Shown in pieces: positions 42,870-50,361 of a stretch of 64,000 nucleotides of DNA. The DNA is taken from the NCBI GenBank assembly GCA_021295735.1, contig JAGWBU010000005.1, positions 1 to 64,000 of the forward strand, given 5' to 3'. Every line of letters begins with the position of its first letter. The first letter of the stretch is position 1. Under the pieces are notes generated by a model. The model was not told the DNA's origin. It saw only the letters and a program-made list of their open reading frames with translations, and searched no databases. Source of the stretch: Candidatus Poribacteria bacterium. GTDB taxonomy: Bacteria > Poribacteria > WGA-4E > WGA-3G. Both the position numbers and the translations under genes were made by a program.

Positions 42870-44567
42870 TCAGTCAACGATTGGAACGATTTTTTCTCCT
42901 TCAACAACTAAATATCTCTGGTTAACAGAAAGAAGTGTGCCTTTGTCAATTTGACCAGTAGGCCATTGCACCTCAAGCGTATCAATCTGTTCCGCTTTTC
43001 CAACGCCAAAATGCACACGCAGATCGTGGAAAGAAAGATAACTCCCACCGCTCTGCACCTCGCGATACTGAACGTGTGTTCCGGTTATTACCTTTATTTT
43101 TGCGCCAATCCCAGAACGGTTACTTTTCTGCCCGACAACCTGAATTTGTATCCAATTGTTCCTATTGCCAATCGCATTTTGAAGTAAGTCTGGACGTTGA
43201 TTGCAGTTGGTAACAAGAATATCAAGGTCACCATCATTGTCGTAATCGCCAATAGCGGCACCACGACTGACCTTTTTCAAGGCTAAACCATCTGTCTGTG
43301 GCATGACATTGGCGAACGTACCATCACCCAAATTCCTAAACAACAAATTCCTTTGTGGATAGGTCACGTGCTTTTCAAGCACAGAGATGTTATCCATCAA
43401 GTGCCCATTCGCTACAAATATGTCTTGGTACCCGTCGTTATCATAATCAAAAAACTTTATACCCCATCCAAGGTAACCGTGTGTTACTTCGGCTATTCCT
43501 GACGCGATAGTACTATCAATAAAAAAATTGCTATCGTGGTTATGATAAAGGGTATTTGTCTCTGTCTGATAGTTGCTGACAGTCAGGTCAGGTTTTCCAT
43601 CGTTATCATAGTCACCGAAATCGGTTCCCATTCCAGCTTCTTCTTTACCCATATCATTGTAGCAAACGCCAGAAATTAATGCAAGTTCTAAAAAATGTCC
43701 TTTTCCATCGTTTTGAAATAAAAAGTTTGGGTCTTGATCGTTCGCCACATATAAGTCAGCGTCTCCGTCACCGTCGTAATCACCGAATGCCACACCTAAT
43801 CCGTGCTGAGGAATCAGGTCAGAGGGGCGATATGCGGTAGAAACATCAGTAAAAGTGCCATCGCCACTGTTTTTGTAAAAAGTATCGTGAACTGCAGGAT
43901 AGGCATGAGGGCCACAATAAACATGGACACCACGTTCCTTACACTGTTTATCATCCTTCGGATTATATGCGGCGTAGTTCGCTACATAAAGGTCTAAGTA
44001 TCCGTCATTATCAAAATCGGCAAAAGCACTACTCGTTCCCCAGTTTAGGTTACCAACCTGAGCTTGTTTTGTAACGTCTGTAAATGTTCCATCACCGTTA
44101 TTTTGATAAAGTTGATCTTTGCCAAAGTTGGTAACGTAAAGATCAAGGTCCCCATCATTATCATAGTCACCAACGGTAGCACCTGTACCGTAAGCCCTAC
44201 TGCCCACACCTGCTTTTTTTGTAACGTCTGTAAATGTTCCATCACCGTTGTTGCGGTAGAGTTTGTTATGTGGTGCTTTACCTTGTGTATTCTCTGTTTG
44301 AATCGCACCGTTGACGAGATAGATGTCAAGGTCCCCATCACCATCATAATCAAAAAAACCGCCGCCGGAACCGAGAAATTCATTGAAAAGCCTTTTACCG
44401 CTTCTACCATCGGTATGCTCAAACGTGATGCCCGCAAACTCGGTAACGTCAACAAAAATAGATTCTGCTGAAGCGGGTACGCAGTATTGAGAACATACGA
44501 GATTCGTGATGAGTGCTGATACGAATAGGAGATAGAAATACGGAGTGCGAAAATAGTTAATCTTTAA
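42870..44567 (-). CDS. FG-GAP/VCBS repeat protein with ASPIC/UnbV C-terminus (CRTAC1-like)
   Basis: A 565-residue exported protein read from the ATG at 44567; the ORF extends upstream to 44654 but would overlap the preceding gene. Signal region to about residue 30, then seven FG-GAP calcium-binding repeats of the type DYDNDGDLDLYV/DYDGDGDLDIYL, forming a beta-propeller. The C-terminus (about 460-560) is an ASPIC/UnbV domain, ending VQWPTGQIDKGTLLSVNQRY. These proteins are surface or secreted adhesion-type proteins, often paired with TPR genes in Planctomycetes-like genomes. The TPR gene is 29 bases upstream and the LamG trio downstream. Confidence 0.85.
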   Translation of the reverse strand, partial: LKINYFRTPYFYLLFVSALITNLVCSQYCVPASAESIFVDVTEFAGITFEHTDGRSGKRLFNEFLGSGGGFFDYDGDGDLDIYLVNGAIQTENTQGKAPHNKLYRNNGDGTFTDVTKKAGVGSRAYGTGATVGDYDNDGDLDLYVTNFGKDQLYQNNGDGTFTDVTKQAQVGNLNWGTSSAFADFDNDGYLDLYVANYAAYNPKDDKQCKERGVHVYCGPHAYPAVHDTFYKNSGDGTFTDVSTAYRPSDLIPQHGLGVAFGDYDGDGDADLYVANDQDPNFLFQNDGKGHFLELALISGVCYNDMGKEEAGMGTDFGDYDNDGKPDLTVSNYQTETNTLYHNHDSNFFIDSTIASGIAEVTHGYLGWGIKFFDYDNDGYQDIFVANGHLMDNISVLEKHVTYPQRNLLFRNLGDGTFANVMPQTDGLALKKVSRGAAIGDYDNDGDLDILVTNCNQRPDLLQNAIGNRNNWIQIQVVGQKSNRSGIGAKIKVITGTHVQYREVQSGGSYLSFHDLRVHFGVGKAEQIDTLEVQWPTGQIDKGTLLSVNQRYLVVEGEKIVPIVD

Positions 44568-44596
44568 CATAAAAATAACTGATAACTTATAGAAAT

Positions 44597-45859
44597 TTAC
44601 CGCTTCGTTTGTCCCTCCTTTTTCAGACGTTCTAATTTGTTCAATGCCGACCAAGCGTCCTTATCATCAGGTTCAATTTGTGTAATGTGTTGGTAAATGT
44701 TAATTGCTTTTTCGATGTGTCCTTGTTGTATATAAACCTCAGCCAATCCGTGATATGCCAGCGTAAGTTTCGGCATTTTTTCTATAGCCTTTTGTAGATG
44801 TGCTTCTGCCTTGCCAAATGCTTTTTGGACAGTATAAAGCCATCCCAATCGAACATGTGCTTCAACAGCATTAGGATTCAATTCAAGTACCTTATGGAAA
44901 AGCGGTATCGCTCGCTGTGACATGTTAAGATTCATATACAACCGTCCCAACTTGTCATATCCTGCTATAAATTCTGGATTCAACCGAATTAGTGCTTGGT
45001 AAGTAGCGACTGCTGCTGATATATGCTTGTGCGCGACATGAATTTCCGCTAATTTCAGTCGAAGTGCCGCGTTTGATGGGTCTTCTGCCAAAGTGCCTTC
45101 AATTGCATAAGTCTTGTCGTAGTAGGTTTTCATCTGCTGGAAGAGTTTTAGTTGTTCCGCTGCTGATTCCATATCGCCAACGAGTCGGTAGGCCTTAGCA
45201 AGGTTATAGTAGGCGCTCTGAACATAAGGCTTCTTCTGAATTGCTATCTTATAGTGTTTTACCGCTTCCTGCGGTTTGTGCTGCATAAGAGCAATCAAAC
45301 CGAGCCATTCATAGACTTCAGCAAAATCAGGTTTAAGTTCGAGTGTCCGCTTAAAGGCTGTCAGTGCCTTGTCAAATTTCGCTTGATGTGTGTAGATATA
45401 ACCGAGTCGGTAATACATATCTGCATCTGTAGGACATCTTTGAACTGCTTCCATTGCTTGCTGCTCAGCAATATCTAATTTACTCTGTTTGCAGTATATT
45501 TCCGAGAGCGCAAGATGGGTAACCCCGTATACCCGATCATTTATAGGTATATTTTGCGAGTCAGCAATTATAATAATCTGGTCGAACGTCTTTATTGCTA
45601 ATTCCAACTCATCTTGTAACTTATAGACATTCGCCAATTGAAAAAGCGCACTTATTTCTGTCGGATTTCGTGATAAGATTGAATTGAAGGCATCAACTGC
45701 CTGTGGGTAGAGTCGGAGTTTGACGTATTCCACACCTTGTTGCATTTCCGATACTGATGTTTCAGTTTTACTAACAGACGGAATGAGCAACAAAACAGTA
45801 GTGAGGATTAAAACTCCGTAGGCAAACATGGAATTTCGTTGTTTATAAACTGCTTCCAT
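44597..45859 (-). CDS. TPR repeat protein
   Basis: A 420-residue protein from the ATG at 45859, chosen since GAGAG precedes it and the longer ORF to 45958 overlaps the CMD gene. An N-terminal membrane helix (about residues 11-28, FAYGVLILTTVLLLIPS) is followed by about ten tetratricopeptide repeats, for example AVDAFNSILSRNPTEISALFQLANVY and AEHLQKAIEKMPKLTLAYHGLAEVY. It is probably a periplasm-facing scaffold for the exported neighbours. Confidence 0.8.
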   Translation of the reverse strand: MEAVYKQRNSMFAYGVLILTTVLLLIPSVSKTETSVSEMQQGVEYVKLRLYPQAVDAFNSILSRNPTEISALFQLANVYKLQDELELAIKTFDQIIIIADSQNIPINDRVYGVTHLALSEIYCKQSKLDIAEQQAMEAVQRCPTDADMYYRLGYIYTHQAKFDKALTAFKRTLELKPDFAEVYEWLGLIALMQHKPQEAVKHYKIAIQKKPYVQSAYYNLAKAYRLVGDMESAAEQLKLFQQMKTYYDKTYAIEGTLAEDPSNAALRLKLAEIHVAHKHISAAVATYQALIRLNPEFIAGYDKLGRLYMNLNMSQRAIPLFHKVLELNPNAVEAHVRLGWLYTVQKAFGKAEAHLQKAIEKMPKLTLAYHGLAEVYIQQGHIEKAINIYQHITQIEPDDKDAWSALNKLERLKKEGQTKR

Positions 45860-45869
45860 GCTAATACTC

Positions 45870-46199
45870 TCAATCTGATTGTGTCTGTTTATCCAAGACA
45901 TCTTGAATCCAAGATAAGGCTGCCATACTTGAGGACCAACCGATAGAAGTGACCGCAAGTAGCGCTACCTGTTGGATCTCCTCCCGTGTGATGCCTTCGC
46001 GGAGTGCGCGGCGCGTATGCGAATGTACTGCACCTTCAGACTTCGCACCGATAGCCAACGCAAGCTTAACAAGCCGGACGGTTTTAGGTTCAATCGGTCC
46101 GGCGGTGCCGCACGTTTCACCTAATGCCTGATACGCTTTCCAAACTTCAGGGTACTCATCTATGACGCCCTGCAAAAAGTCAGGTAATTTATCTTTCAT
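45870..46199 (-). CDS. carboxymuconolactone decarboxylase (CMD)/AhpD-like protein
   Basis: A 109-residue helical protein. ALAIGAKSEGAVHSHTRRALREGITREEIQQVAL is the CMD core helix pair, with the catalytic-site H of HSHTRRAL. The CxxC of peroxidase-type AhpD members is absent, so it is closer to decarboxylase-like forms. It lies between tatA and the TPR gene, with 10 to 14 bases between genes. Substrate unknown. Confidence 0.8.
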   Translation of the reverse strand: MKDKLPDFLQGVIDEYPEVWKAYQALGETCGTAGPIEPKTVRLVKLALAIGAKSEGAVHSHTRRALREGITREEIQQVALLAVTSIGWSSSMAALSWIQDVLDKQTQSD

Positions 46200-46213
46200 T
46201 GTTGGTAAAAAAT

Positions 46214-46414
46214 TTAGCTAACTTCTTCTTTCTGTGGTGTTTCTTTTTCCTGTTGTGCAGTCGTTTCGGTTTCATCCACCTGATCTTCTTTGAGTCCAGC
46301 CTTAAAATTTGTAACACTTTTACCAAGTCCGCGTGCTAATTCGGGGATACGCTTGCCACCGAATAAAAGTAAAGCAACTAAGACTATAGCTATTATCTCC
46401 CAATGACCAAACAT
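46214..46414 (-). CDS. tatA: Tat translocase subunit TatA
   Basis: A 66-residue protein read from the ATG at 46414, because GGAGG sits five bases before it; the TTG at 46426 lies inside that site. A short membrane helix (about 4-18) is followed by FGGKRIPELARGLGKSVTNFKAGL, the hinge and amphipathic helix of TatA/E, and an acidic Glu/Thr tail. TatA oligomers form the pore for folded-protein export. tatB and tatC are not in the window. A 7-bp inverted repeat (46440-46446/46456-46462) in its leader may be regulatory. Confidence 0.9.
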   Translation of the reverse strand: MFGHWEIIAIVLVALLLFGGKRIPELARGLGKSVTNFKAGLKEDQVDETETTAQQEKETPQKEEVS

Positions 46415-46547
46415 ATGTGCCTCCAAGTTTTAATGTTATTTGTGCACTGAAAGGATGCACAATTATGTTGTAGAATATATTACCACATTAAAAAAATAAT
46501 TTCACCTAAATTTTACATTGAGCCATTTAAAAAACTTAACAATAACG

Positions 46548-47044
46548 TCAATACCTTCGCCAAAAAAAGTTCGCGGACCTACTCAATGTGGTTTGCATAC
46601 GCAACACACATCTGAAGACGAAACAGCAATCGCACATCTTATTATTCAGTTCTGACTTGACATTAGACGCTGATAAAATGATAGATTATTACGCACTCCG
46701 TTTCCAACTTGAGTTCAACTTTCGTGATGCGAAACAGTATTGCGGATTAGAAGATTTTATGAATGTCAACAAAACACCTGTCAACACTGCAGCAAACTTA
46801 TCCATTTTTATGGTGAATGTAAGTTCGAAACTTGCAGCACCATTGCGTTGCGAACACGCTGAGTTTAGTGTTTAGACCTAAAGGCACGATACCGAGGATT
46901 GAAATATTACAGGAAACATTAAAAATACTTCCGCAAAACCTGAACCGATTGTTATTCAGCAAATCTCTAAAAAGATAACTTCTATCGGTGCTATTCATCA
47001 CACATAACCTGAACTAAACCCTGGATAATTGGCGAAGGTATTGA
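46548..47044 (+). mobile_element. decayed IS remnant with 16-bp perfect terminal inverted repeats
   Basis: TCAATACCTTCGCCAA (46548-46563) and its exact complement (47029-47044) bound a 497-base segment that contains a frameshifted transposase fragment. The right end abuts the stop codon of the Asp-box propeller gene. The size is far below a full IS, so most of the 5' transposase region is gone. It occupies the gap between tatA and the sigma-propeller array. Confidence 0.7.
46588..46978 (+). pseudogene. IS4-like DDE transposase C-terminal fragment, frameshifted
   Basis: The first frame reads MIDYYALRFQLEFNFRDAKQYCGLEDFMNV, the YxxRxxIExxFRDxKQ-type block with the catalytic Glu of DDE transposases. 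The reading continues after frame changes as LDLKARYRGLKYYRKH and then ETLKILPQNLNRLLFSK in two other frames, ending near 46978. At least two frameshifts and missing N-terminal catalytic regions show it is non-functional. Confidence 0.7.
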
Positions 47045-49411
47045 TTATTTTTCAAGATTAAAATGAAGCATACCGTTGTCTTCTGTGCCTACGTATAACG
47101 TGTCTCCATCAACAGCAAGAGACGTTACGCTATCAGGAATTTCTGAAACAACCTGTTCCCAAGTGCCGCTTTCCAAGCGATAGATACCTGTGTCTTTGGT
47201 AACACCATAAAGCGTATTTTCATCAACAGCCAAGTGTTCCATGATGAGATTTGTCCCCTCAGCATCAGTGACGGTACGCCAATGCCTTCCATCATCTGAT
47301 GTAAGAATACCTGCGTCCGTTGCTACATATACAGTAGAACCCGCAAATACGATCTCTTTGAAAGTTTTAAATGGAAACGGCAGCGCTGGCGTAAGATCAA
47401 TCCAATTAGTTCCCCGATCAAACGATACGACGAGGTGTCCATCTCGTTTTCCGACGTAGACGGTGTCCCCTGAAACAGCAAGTTTGAGCTCTCTTTCTAT
47501 CATTTTCCAAGACAACCAAACAGTTTCTTCCTGTCCGGTGTCATACCATTCAGTATCACCCGGTTCCCATCGGAAGAGCTTAAAGTTGTATTCGAAATAA
47601 AACGTATTGCCACTGACTGCAAACGGACCTCTTAACCCAAATCGGTAAAGATGGTCTTGGTATAATCGGCGAAAGTTTTCGGCTATATAACTCATTTGAT
47701 CCAACTGTTTAAAGAACTGGTTTGCACCCACAGAACTTTCTTGCAACTGTTCAAAGTAGGACTTATCTGATCCTTTAGCAGGTCCTCGATGCAGCAGGTT
47801 GGATAGTGACGATGAGCTAAAGACTGGCATGCCTTTAATCGGTACTAACGTATTGCGATCCTCAGAAATCCGATACAGACTCATGAGAGCCCAGCTGGTA
47901 GGTCCTCGACCTTTTGCATATAGCACACCATCAGACTCTGCTATCCGAGTAAAGGCAGGTATATGTTCTTGAATTTGTATTTCTGGATTCACCACACGCC
48001 AAGATTTTCCCTTATCACTGGATTTAAACACCCATTTATCTTCCATCATACCTCCGGAGAACATCGCATAGAGGTAGCCAGATGTGTTTTGTTCTTTACT
48101 TGTCTTGACACAAATTAGGTCGATAATTTTTTCTGTCATCTCTGGATTAAATCTTGTCCACGATATACCTCCATCAATTGATCGATAAATTCCAGAATGC
48201 CCTTGTAAATAAAATGTATTTTCATTTAACGCTACTGCATTGTGAACACTATAAGACATCAGTGAAATATTGGTGGTTTTTTCAAGCGTCCATGTGTTGC
48301 CGTTGTCAATTGAGCGAACCACCGCAGCACCCCGCCACCCTATTATTAATAACGTGTTGTTCATTGCGGCCAGCGTTGCCTGAGGTTCATCTTCAAACGG
48401 TTCAGCTCCCATGATAAGCGAGGCATTTTTCGGTGTTATATCTGTCCACGACTGTCCTTTATTGGTTGATCGAAAAAGCCCCCAGGTCCGTTCCTGCGGT
48501 CCAACATTTTGCCAATCCCATGCTGTCAGGGCATATAGATAATTTTCAGTTCCTGCAAGCGAAACAATTGTTTTAACTTGAGGAATCGGAACAGGGATCG
48601 GAAATTGCATACGTTGCCAACTATCACCGTCAAGGTAATATAGGCCTGTGTTTGTTGCAGCAAATAGCGTGTTTTGAATTACCTCCAATGTGTTCACTTC
48701 CCCTATCAATAATCCCTCGTCAAGAACAGACCACGTCTTTCCAGTGTCCTTAGAGACGAAAATTTGATTTTCAAAGGCAAGGTAAAACCTATCATCCATC
48801 ACCTCAAATCCAACGACCCATCCGTCTGGACATTTACCGACTGAAGACAATGTTTTACCACCATCCCTTGAACCATATAGTTCATTGGGGTTGTGCCGAC
48901 CATCATGAGTGACAACAATATAGAGTATATCGTTTGACTTCGCCATAGAAACTATATCAGACGGAATATCTGTTTGTAGTAAAGAAACAATATCACATAC
49001 GGGTTGCCATTCAGTTCTATCAACTGGTAGTCTATATAGTATTGAATTGCTCCTACCTCCACTGTTAAAAACATATATTTCACCCTCTTGTGTTGAGAAT
49101 AGGGTCATTAAATATCCTGAGCCTACTGGTCCGTTTTCCTGAATCCACTGCTGTTTAGGTGCAACTATGTCTTCTCCTTCTGTCTGCGCTGCAGCCAGTA
49201 ATACCTCATCCGGTTTCTCTCCGCGGTTATTGCTTTTACCAAGTACATTTGAACTCCCAAGCTCACGCCGAACATCTGGCTTCGTGTCAACATTTAACAC
49301 AACATGGGTATCAACGAGTTCAACGGTTGTTTCAGCTTGTGCATCTAAACTATAAGGTTTCTGAAAAAGCGCTAAGTATCGACTACCTATACCAAGCATC
49401 AACACAATCAA
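47045..49411 (-). CDS. Asp-box (BNR/sortilin-like) beta-propeller protein, split partner of ECF sigma factor 1
   Basis: A 788-residue protein that overlaps the stop of sigma factor gene 1 by TTGA. It starts TTG (ATG at 49399 is an alternative) with a short hydrophobic run (IVLMLGIG), then the same linker (SLDAQAETTVELVDT, LGSSN...RGEKPDEVL) that follows the sigma domain in the fused paralogue at 53.6-56.8 kb. After that, about eight Asp-box motifs such as SKDTGKTW, SIDGGISW, SSDKGKSW and TSDDGRHW make one or two propellers of the VPS10/sialidase type. It is presumably the sensor half of a sigma-sensor pair. The open frame over 788 codons argues against simple decay. Confidence 0.75.
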   Translation of the reverse strand: MIVLMLGIGSRYLALFQKPYSLDAQAETTVELVDTHVVLNVDTKPDVRRELGSSNVLGKSNNRGEKPDEVLLAAAQTEGEDIVAPKQQWIQENGPVGSGYLMTLFSTQEGEIYVFNSGGRSNSILYRLPVDRTEWQPVCDIVSLLQTDIPSDIVSMAKSNDILYIVVTHDGRHNPNELYGSRDGGKTLSSVGKCPDGWVVGFEVMDDRFYLAFENQIFVSKDTGKTWSVLDEGLLIGEVNTLEVIQNTLFAATNTGLYYLDGDSWQRMQFPIPVPIPQVKTIVSLAGTENYLYALTAWDWQNVGPQERTWGLFRSTNKGQSWTDITPKNASLIMGAEPFEDEPQATLAAMNNTLLIIGWRGAAVVRSIDNGNTWTLEKTTNISLMSYSVHNAVALNENTFYLQGHSGIYRSIDGGISWTRFNPEMTEKIIDLICVKTSKEQNTSGYLYAMFSGGMMEDKWVFKSSDKGKSWRVVNPEIQIQEHIPAFTRIAESDGVLYAKGRGPTSWALMSLYRISEDRNTLVPIKGMPVFSSSSLSNLLHRGPAKGSDKSYFEQLQESSVGANQFFKQLDQMSYIAENFRRLYQDHLYRFGLRGPFAVSGNTFYFEYNFKLFRWEPGDTEWYDTGQEETVWLSWKMIERELKLAVSGDTVYVGKRDGHLVVSFDRGTNWIDLTPALPFPFKTFKEIVFAGSTVYVATDAGILTSDDGRHWRTVTDAEGTNLIMEHLAVDENTLYGVTKDTGIYRLESGTWEQVVSEIPDSVTSLAVDGDTLYVGTEDNGMLHFNLEK

Positions 49412-50067
49412 AATAGCACTTGAAGAGGCGCAGCGGGTTTAAGACGATTGATTTCTTGCATGATGTTATCGGTTAAGTTAGGTGAAATTTGAAAATGGTC
49501 GAGAGCTTCTCTAATCATTGTTTCCTCCTTTTGTAAACGTTGCTGTGCGCGGCGAAGACGACTTCTAATCGTATTTGCTGATATACCTAAAAATGCACCA
49601 ATTTCTGAACTGGACATCTCACTGAAATAATGTAATGTGATAATCGTGCGTTCACTTTCTGGTAATTTTGCAAGCAACTTCTTAACGACATCGCGTTGTG
49701 TTTCTGCGGTGATCCGCGAATTTTCATTAACAACATATTGTGAATATGTTTCTTTTTCAATCTGCGCGCTGCTTGTTTCTTCCAAAGGCTTTGTCAATAT
49801 ACGCTTTTTACGTTGCCATGCAAGACAGCGTCGTGATGCAATCACATATAACCAACTGGCGAAACGTTGCGGTCTCTTGAGTGTGCTTAAGTTCTGATAC
49901 GCTTTCAGAAAGGTATCCTGTGTAATCTCTTCAGCGATGTGGAAATCCCCAATTTTTCGCCAAGCCAGCGCGTGGACAGACTTTTGATATTTTTCCACAA
50001 GTTCGGTGAAAGCGGTATCATCACCATCAAGAATACGATGAATGAGTTGAACATCATCGTTTTTCAT
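49408..50067 (-). CDS. ECF-type RNA polymerase sigma factor, array copy 1
   Basis: A 219-residue sigma-70-family factor. Region 2 runs about 20-85 (HALAWRKIGDFHIAEEITQD, promoter melting) and region 4 about 135-182 (SEIGAFLGISANTIRSRLRRA, -35 recognition). After region 4, FQISPNLTDNIMQEINRLKPAAP is the conserved lead-in to the membrane anchor of the fused paralogue, but here the frame shifts and stops at LQVLF. GGAGG is eight bases before the ATG, and a shared promoter-like element lies 23 bases further. It is probably cytoplasmic and free. Confidence 0.85.
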   Translation of the reverse strand: MKNDDVQLIHRILDGDDTAFTELVEKYQKSVHALAWRKIGDFHIAEEITQDTFLKAYQNLSTLKRPQRFASWLYVIASRRCLAWQRKKRILTKPLEETSSAQIEKETYSQYVVNENSRITAETQRDVVKKLLAKLPESERTIITLHYFSEMSSSEIGAFLGISANTIRSRLRRAQQRLQKEETMIREALDHFQISPNLTDNIMQEINRLKPAAPLQVLF

Positions 50068-50090
50068 GTATCACCTCCGATCGTCCTATA

Positions 50091-50125
50091 GTGACGCGAC
50101 TAAAAGGTAAAACTGGTGCATAATT
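50091..50125 (-). promoter_or_regulatory. shared ECF-type promoter element, copy 1
   Basis: Minus-strand ATTATGCACC...GTTTT followed by CGCGTCAC, with 18 bases between TGCACC and CGTC. The same element stands before all three sigma genes (53318, 56880) at 23-51 bases from the start, so it is a candidate autoregulated promoter (-35 TGCAMC, -10 CGTC). Confidence 0.6.
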
Positions 50126-50229
50126 CTGCATGTTTATAAATTGGATGGTTGGAAACAGTGAAATACTATTCTACCAAATCAGGAGGGTTTGTCAAGGTGG
50201 GAAAGTATGTCGAATGAAGGGAAATGGAA
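50118..50229. repeat. 112-bp conserved upstream direct repeat, copy A
   Basis: Starts GCATAATTCTGCATG, ends AAGGGAAATGGAA; it matches copy B (53345-53460) at every base apart from a 4-base indel. It occupies most of the 294-base gap between sigma copy 1 and the WD40 gene, which holds no ORF. Confidence 0.85.
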
Positions 50230-50361
50230 GCAATAATTGATTGACAGTTTTCGCTATTTATGATCGCGAGGATTGCCATCAGTTGTAAACACTTTCAAAA
50301 CATCTTAAGAATAACAAACACGCGATCAGAAAAGAGAAATATTACAGGGATCGTAGTTTCC

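Noticed and set aside
46588-46875. intact transposase gene
   Set aside because: Only the C-terminal block is present and further homology lies in other frames, so it is listed as a pseudogene.
49408-49411. programmed ribosomal frameshift at the sigma/propeller overlap
   Set aside because: The sequence CTATTTTGATTG does not give good re-pairing for a -1 shift. Termination and restart at TTGA fits better, but this cannot be settled by reading alone.
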